64,000 nucleotides of DNA from Mactra quadrangularis (taxonomy: Eukaryota; Mollusca; Bivalvia; Venerida; Mactridae), in the NCBI GenBank assembly GCA_025267735.1, contig CM046303.1, positions 36,717,380-36,781,379 of the forward strand, given 5' to 3'. Below the pieces are notes generated by a model. It was not told the DNA's origin. It saw only the letters and a program-made list of their open reading frames with translations, and made no database searches. A program made the translations under genes and the position numbers. The stretch's first letter is position 1. Each line of letters opens with the position of its first letter. Positions 57,946 to 64,000 of this stretch are shown here, piece by piece.

Positions 57946-59019
57946 GGAAGACTTAGGTCCATACTACATGAAATACAATCGATCTTAGTGACGGGTCGAG
58001 TTAAATTTTTATTTTGAAAATGTGTGTATTGTTACACCGGCAGTTTTTGCGATGAAACTTCTCACAATTTCCACAAATGATCAAATATCTAAGCTGCTCT
58101 GTCTACATTTTTAGTCTGTTCACAGACGCATAATTTTGTACACTTTGCAATATATTATATAAATTAGTTCAGATGAAACCATGGACATTCTTATCATATT
58201 GTAAAAATAATAACATTTATTGAGACTCGCGTTAATAACGACAAATACAAAAACATTCATGTACTTACTGTATCGATGAATGCGTGTGGTTCCGACATGT
58301 TAAATGTTTTGACTGATGCGTCACATGAGTCACGTGATAAATAACGTCCGCCCACTAGTGGAGAAATCCCTGGCTATAAATAGATCAGGCTGATACTATT
58401 CTCCCAACTTATTAGAACGAAAATGCGGTAATTGCAAGCGTTTATGACATGATTTGGGTTATTTCTTTACTTAGGATTGTTATTTACGTCAAATAGCATC
58501 ATTTAAAAAAATGATATAGAATTTAAAAGTCCTGTTCTCGCAATCCATAATGCGAAACTGTAATTAACCGAATTAGGTCGACTTGCCAATTCTCCATCGC
58601 GTGTTTTAGTCGTATCATGACTCATGTTGATCTATTGCCGGATGAAAAATCTAATCTATGGAAATAAGTCGCAGGCGATTATCATGATAACATATACTAA
58701 CCGAAATATCCGAATCAATTTTTGCAGTAATGATATGCGGAGTGGATCGGGTTTTTTGCTTAAATTCAATGCTCGGAGCTGAAATTACGGTTTGTTAACT
58801 TTGGACGTGGCTAAAGCCCCGCCCAAAAATGAAAGCATGTAATCTACATACGTAGTAAGATATCCTTTTCTTTCCAGAAAGAAAATACAATTGCTTGTGA
58901 TCCTTACAAATAATGTTTTACAGCCCCCACCCCTTGTAAAGACTGTAGATCCATAGTTCTATATTTCATTGATTGGTCTTTTAACAATTTTAACCATACT
59001 AATGTTTTTATTTTTTCAG

Positions 59020-59121
59020 ATAGTTAGCCAACAAACAATGCAAGAATGGGGCACAAATGATCATGTGATAATATTGTATGATCGAGGCAGACACCAGGCT
59101 TTAGATTTTCTAATCATATAA
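59020..59121 (+). other. Candidate terminal exon
   Basis: After acceptor TTATTTTTTCAG one frame is open for 33 codons (TMQEWGTNDHVIILYDRGRH) to TAA. Polyadenylation signals occur at about 59449 and 59863. No upstream exon was identified and the family is not recognised; it may be part of a non-coding RNA starting near the 58.3-58.8 kb GC-richer patch. Confidence 0.25.
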
Positions 59122-61205
59122 TGATCCGGCAGAGACGTAGATGTATCTAATTCCCTGGATCCGGGTAGTCAAGTAGTCTCAAGATATTGGCATAACCTTA
59201 GACTTACACCATTGCATCATCTGTTATGTTAGAACAATTTTAGGTATGGTCAATATGGCAATTTTCCATTTAAATTTTATACATGTATATACAATTATGT
59301 AATCTTTTAATAGAAAGAGCTGACTGAGTGACCATTAGATAGAAGTTAAGAAAAGCTAATACTAAGTAGATCTTGAACAGAATCTTAAGCTTGATGTACT
59401 GGAATATATGTTAAAAAGTATTTCAATTACATATCCATTATTGATCGAATAAAATCTGACATGAAAAAATAGCTTCATTTTATGTAAAGTATAATTTCTC
59501 TTCAGTTTTTATTTCAGAATGACAACCATAGAATCTGAGAAGTGTGTGTGTGTGAGAAATTAAACAAAATACTGGGATGATTGTTCAATACAGTGAAAGC
59601 GCTTGCAGTTACTATATATATAGTGATAGTCATCTTAAATTGTCTGACTGTATAATTTTAAAACATTACAGTTCCTCATACTTGCTATGTAGGACAAACT
59701 TTAATCATGATTTTCTAAAGTAGATTACAATTATACCATAACATCTTATCTAATATAATTGAAAAACATTTCATTGATATGTTCTGACAGTCTAATATAT
59801 TTGTTGTTTGTCACTTTATATAAACTGTACTTGACTGAAAGATGCTTATATAGTTGTAATGGAATAAAAAATGGCTCTTTTGTATGTAGTGCTTATGGTT
59901 AATTATTTTGAGAATAATGTGGGCAGGATTTTAGTGAAAACGTGTATTCCTACCTGAACACATGGTGCAGTGTAAGAGCTTAGAATTACAAATCTGTAGA
60001 TCCCTGGCCCAATCTCCAGTCATAGCAGGTTATATCAGTGTATGAAAACTTGATTTTAATATCAAATTACTTGCACAAAATGAGAAGTTGTCAGCTCCTT
60101 GTGGTTAAAGAAAATAGTCCAGAATAATCTTTACTTTGGTGAGATGGCTGCTGTACATGACCCTAAAATGTGTTGATGAAAATTAATTCTTTGACTGGTT
60201 TATTTTGTTTGATAAAGTGAGATAAACCTTGTCATGAGCAAACCACTTGAGAGGTCTAGTGCTATCCTCTTGTTAAATTCTGTTAATTGATATTTAATAC
60301 ATTATTTTATAGATGATATTTATATTTTGACATAATTATATATTCTTTAATCAAAAAATAAGTTCAGGACATCGTTTCTCCAGCACTCCAGTGCTTTGAT
60401 TACTAAACAGCACGAACTATGGATTAGATACTACTGTTCTTTTTACACGCGTTTTCATTGTAACAGTGAAAGTTTGTTCGTACCGGAGGGGAAAACCCAA
60501 ATATTTGAATTTCGGATATAGTCTATTCGCTATGGCAGTTACTAATTTGCAAAATGTACTGGAACTATTTTGTTTCAGGTTGTTTCATATTCGCGTACTA
60601 TTTACTAAAACCGTTAGCTCTTGGCCTTAAACGTTTTCCGCTAACAGGCCGTTCAATTATGACTGTTAGCGAACGTTACGGAACGTTACGAAACGTTCGC
60701 GGTAACTGAACGCCCTACAGTTAGTTCAGCAATTTTCTCGTGCTTACCTTTGTGTTTAGCAAAGATCCACTGTCATTGGAGTCCTTACATTCAATAAAAT
60801 ATTCATACTAATGATAAAAAATAACATTGATGAAAAAATACACCATAAAACGGTCCTTTTATAACTATTGCATTTGAGTCGTCATACATCTCATTATAAT
60901 GTACTCGTATATATCTATATGGTATTGAACAGTTTTGGAAGTGATCCATGGTCAAACTGATTTTTTACATTTTGGGAAATGACTGGACATTAAAACCGGT
61001 TGTAATTGAAAGCTGACACATATTTTTACAAAATTGAAAAGTATCAATTTTATATCTTATAATACTCATAATCATAGAATTAAGCGTTATTTCAGTAATT
61101 TCATTTTTCTGCGATTGAGAGACACTGCTGACTTCCGGTATAATTTAAAGTGATGTAACATGCGTTCTGATTGGTCTAAAACTCCGCAGAATCTTTTCCC
61201 GTAAT
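59122..61205. other. Intergenic, nothing recognised
   Basis: A patch at 60640-60720 repeats GGAACGTTACG-like sequence and resembles TAGCGTAAG...GTTCGAACG motifs near 50790-50850, perhaps an old shared repeat. No exons were seen. Confidence 0.35.
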
Positions 61206-62170
61206 CAGTAAGGGTTTACTGGTGTACTGATGAATATTCTATCAGTAAGGGTTTACTGGAGTACTGATGAATATTCTATCAGCAAGGGTGTACTGGTGTA
61301 CTGATGAAAATTCTATCAGTACGGGTATTCTATCAGTAAGGATTTACTGGTGTACTGATGAAAATTCTATCAGTAAGGGTTTACTGGTGTACTGATGAAT
61401 ATTCTATCAGTAAGAGTGTACTGGTGTACTGATGAATATTCTATCAGTACGGGTATTCTATCAGTAAGGGTTTACTGGTGTATTGATGAAAATACTATCA
61501 CTACGGGTATTCTATCAGTAAGGGTTTACTGGTGTACTGATGAATATTCTATCAGTAAGAGTGTACTGGAGTACTGATGAATATTCTATCAGTAAGGGTG
61601 TACTGGTGTACTGATGAATATTCTATCAGTAAGGGTGTACTGGTGTACTGATGAATATTCTATCAGTACGGGTATTCTATCAGTAAGGGTTTACTGGTGT
61701 ACTGATGAATATTCTATCAGTAAGGGTTTACTGGTGTACTGATGAATATTCTATCAGTACGGGTATTCTATCAGTAAGGGTTTACTGGTGTACTGATGAA
61801 TATTCTATCAGTAAGGGTTTACTGGTGTACTGATGAATATTCTATCAGTACGGGTATTCTATCAGTAAGGGTTTACTGGTGTACTGACGAATATTCTATC
61901 AGTAAGTTTGTACTGGTGTACTGATGAATATTTTATCAGTACGGGTATTCTATCAGTAAGGGTTTACTGGTGTACTAATGAAAATTATGTCAGTTAGGGT
62001 TTACTGGTGTACTGATGAATATTCTATCAGTAAGGGTGTACTGGTGTACGGATGAATATTCTATCAGTACGGATATTCTATCAGTAAGGGTTTACTGGTG
62101 TACTAATGAAAATTCTATCAGTAAGGGTTTACTGGTGTACTGATGTTACTGCTGTACTGCTGTCTTCACG
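61206..62170. repeat. 37-bp minisatellite, ~950 bp
   Basis: Unit CAGTAAGGGTTTACTGGTGT then ACTGATGAATATTCTAT, interspersed with a 17-bp short form CAGTACGGGTATTCTAT. About 20 full units, very uniform. The right edge GATGTTACTGCTGTACTGCT then GTCTTCACGTACAT is the same edge as at 37965; the left edge lacks the matching inverted end. ORFs here are repeat translations. Confidence 0.95.
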
Positions 62171-62610
62171 TACATTGAATGCACTTACTAGATCCAAACT
62201 ATTCTCTACAATATTAACGATCCTTTCCATCATCTGACCAGTTTAAATACAGCTTTTTCCAAGAACCATCCTGACATGGAACTCTCTACCAGCAGTCATA
62301 GCTTAGAGTCCCTCATAGGCATCTTTCAAGAGGGAGTTGTCTGACCATCCTTACTAAATGGGGATCTTCCTTCAATTATTAAATTATCGTAATGAGTATA
62401 GTAATTGCAAACTCTTTACTTATTTCCGTCTGTATCTATTGTGTATTGCCCGTACTTACTTCTACTCTATCCTATCATTTCCTCAACTGCCTTACCTTCT
62501 TTGACGTCATTGTGTACCGTAATAAAATTGCCATGATTGACAGCATTACGTCTAAATAAGAAGAAGAATATTTCTATTATCTGTCTTTCTGAGCGTACAT
62601 ATAGCACGCA
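62171..62610. other. Intergenic, nothing recognised
   Basis: Some strings (CCATCATCTGACCAGTTTAA) look like LINE-type sequence but no domain is legible. Confidence 0.25.
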
Positions 62611-62614
62611 TCAT

Positions 62615-62770
62615 TTGTTGTAGGAGCTGTGGTCTATTGGTAGGAGATTCCGGGTATCGAACCCCACTATAGGGGCACTGAAAAAAATACCTACAATTTT
62701 CCACTCCACCCAGGTGTATACGGGTAAAGTGAGGGATCACCTGCCTGATTATGAGTTCAATAACCATGGG
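62615..62770 (+). mobile_element. tRNA-derived SINE fragment
   Basis: TGTGGTCTATTGGTAGGAGA resembles an A-box arm and GGGTATCGAACCCC a B-box, followed by a body with ACTCCACCCAGGTGTATACG. The tRNA part is too short to fold, with the anticodon arm deleted. Confidence 0.6.
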
Positions 62771-63342
62771 TTATCGTGGGGTTATTAACAAACTTGCAAA
62801 GTCAGCTGAACATGTGTATTTGGAAACAGACTTTGAACCGTACTTTAACAAATCAATGTTCAATTCGTTGATGCAGTTTACTGTTTATTTACAAACATAC
62901 CACAATTATAAATAGAACTTTTGGTAAGTTTACTCTGTACATAAAACGAATCCAGTACTTGTACATATCCCTCACATTGATGGTTACATACATACATATC
63001 AAATGTGCTTTAAGATAGGACTGGAGTAAATCACTTTTTTCAAAGTTACGCGAGAGATTTTGAACGGTTAATCATAGTGAATATTTCTAATACACCATTG
63101 CATGTAATCTAATCATGTGAACTTGCAGTCGAAATTCTTTTTCTCAAACAAAACCCATTCCCAAGACATCGAACTTTTTCATCTACAAGAATCGAGCACC
63201 ATGATTTTGACAATGTTGATGTTAGTGAATGACGTTTTTGTGAAACAAATGCCAATGCCACAATCGGTCCAGGATGAAACGTAGGTACCATGAGAGTGTG
63301 TCATATATAAACATTTTAATATTCCACCATTATTGTTTCCAT

Positions 63343-63414
63343 TCATCGCCGTCCCTTGTCTAACTGTTGAAGAAAGTTGTTAACCTTTTCTTGACAATGT
63401 TTATCTTCTTCACT
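63343..63414 (-). CDS. Terminal coding exon of a gene extending past the right edge
   Basis: After acceptor TTTTCTAATTATAG the exon reads SEEDKHCQEKVNNFLQQLDK then GRR and TGA. It is a charged, helical C-terminus in phase 0. A minus-strand AATAAA (TTTATT on the plus strand near 62884) could end the transcript. The upstream exon must lie to the right, beyond or near 63415-64000, where none was found. Protein family not recognised. The 60-codon ORF at 63109-63291 would be 3' UTR under this model. Confidence 0.4.
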   Translation of the reverse strand, partial: SEEDKHCQEKVNNFLQQLDKGRR

Positions 63415-63682
63415 CTATAATTAGAAAACATAAAATATATAGTAAATGATTATTAAAAGCTAGTATACATTTGTCTATATATGTATATATAAGTCCGAGA
63501 GCTCGCGAGCACGAGAGGAAGGTCTCCAAACGATGCTTTTATCATTCATTACCTTGTCCAGTTGTTCTATTTTTTACAACATCAATATGCTTAACATGTG
63601 TATATTCTGTTTACTGTTTTTAAAATGTTTATATATAAAATGATCTCTTACTATAATAATATATGTGCTGGTTATGTATTAG

Positions 63683-63910
63683 TAGTTTGCGTTAAAGCTG
63701 GATCCATATCATCATGAAATATCTCAATAACTATCGGATGGAATTAACTCAAATTTTGTATGTGATCATTTCAACTAGAATTTTCCTTCTCAAATCCAAA
63801 CATTCAGATTTTTTTTAATTACATAACATACTTCCAATAGACATGCAATGCAAATTTTGAAGCCAAAAAGAGACTTTTGTTAAATGAGTATGTGCCATAA
63901 TAGTCCAGTT
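63683..63910. mobile_element. Truncated third copy of the ~720-bp transposon
   Basis: Starts at TAGTTTGCGTTAAAGCTGGA and matches the first ~220 bp of the copy at 35315 (AACTATCGGATGGAATTAAC, TTTTGAAGCCAAAAAG, TATGTGCCATAAT), then the match stops. More diverged than the other two copies. Confidence 0.85.
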
Positions 63911-64000
63911 AATTAATACAGCTAAAAAAAAGGCTAACCTAGACAAAATTGCAACAGAATTTATTTTTGTACCATGTGAAAGTTCGTATTCATAGTAGTA

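Larger units (their letters stand above)
56112..58298 (-). pseudogene. Three-exon model with one in-frame TGA (possibly THAP-like)
   Basis: Join 58298-58269, 57264-57031, 56138-56112. Exon 1 reads MSEPHAFIDT and ends at donor ACA|GTAAGT; exon 2 follows acceptor ATTTTCAG and ends AAG|GTTAGT; exon 3 follows ATTGTTTCAG. All junctions are phase 0, and the frame is open through 96 codons except one TGA at codon 50 (after VCCAAHTL). Residues KDEWKQLVGRV, LWSPVKDSTVCCAAH and the later SLNMGYDTAKP resemble the second half of a THAP-type C2CH domain (W, then C-x2-H-F), but the first Cys pair is missing. A frameshifted HFV-like reading overlaps the TGA. I favour a decayed THAP-like gene; a short true protein or a non-coding transcript is possible. 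Confidence 0.35.

Noticed and set aside
61395..61577. ORF with repeated ILSVRVYWCTDE peptide
   Set aside because: Direct translation of the 37-bp minisatellite; the same holds for the ORFs at 37743-38035.

Overview
The window is AT-rich eukaryotic DNA: spliced genes, long introns and dense DNA transposons and SINEs, with no prokaryotic signals. The proteins are animal (two ELOVL fatty-acid elongases and TXNDC15). The DR1-bearing 'GGTCAAAGGTCAAGGTCAC' satellite, tRNA-derived SINEs and many small inverted-repeat elements suggest a mollusc, probably a bivalve. That assignment rests on general knowledge and was not tested.

Three genes are well supported. An ELOVL6/3-type elongase with an uninterrupted coding region lies on the minus strand at 3950-4777. 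Head to head with it, 206 bp away, is exon 1 of TXNDC15 on the plus strand; its four coding exons run from 4984 to 17629, phases match at every junction, and the protein is 434 residues. A second, divergent ELOVL in two coding exons lies on the minus strand at 36312-38317. Both elongases should work in the ER membrane in fatty-acid chain elongation, on different substrates. TXNDC15 is a membrane-anchored thioredoxin-fold protein of the secretory pathway. Weaker gene evidence: a minus-strand terminal exon at 63343-63414 belonging to a gene beyond the right edge; a three-exon minus-strand model at 56112-58298 with one in-frame TGA; exon-like pieces at 43.8-45.3 kb, 48.2 kb, 50.9 kb and 59.0 kb; and dead LINE reverse transcriptase and RNase H fragments.

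Much of the rest is mobile or repeated DNA. TXNDC15 intron 1 holds nested hAT-type elements with exact 8-bp target duplications. Intron 3 holds a small inverted-repeat element interrupted by a 146-bp satellite whose units carry DR1 and ERR/NR5A-like nuclear receptor motifs. At 22.1-24.9 kb is a 2.8-kb palindrome with a smaller palindrome inserted in one arm. Around the second elongase are two nearly identical ~720-bp elements in opposite orientation, a TTAA-flanked 1-kb element directly upstream, a minisatellite foldback in the intron, and an intact hAT-type element at 40.4-42.2 kb. A ~3.2-kb inverted-repeat element at 42.7-45.9 kb carries splice-like structure. The right third (47.6-64 kb) is gene-poor, with SINEs, a Tc1-type MITE and a ~950-bp minisatellite.

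No RNA genes other than tRNA-derived SINE heads were found. Homology calls come from reading motifs, not from database searches.
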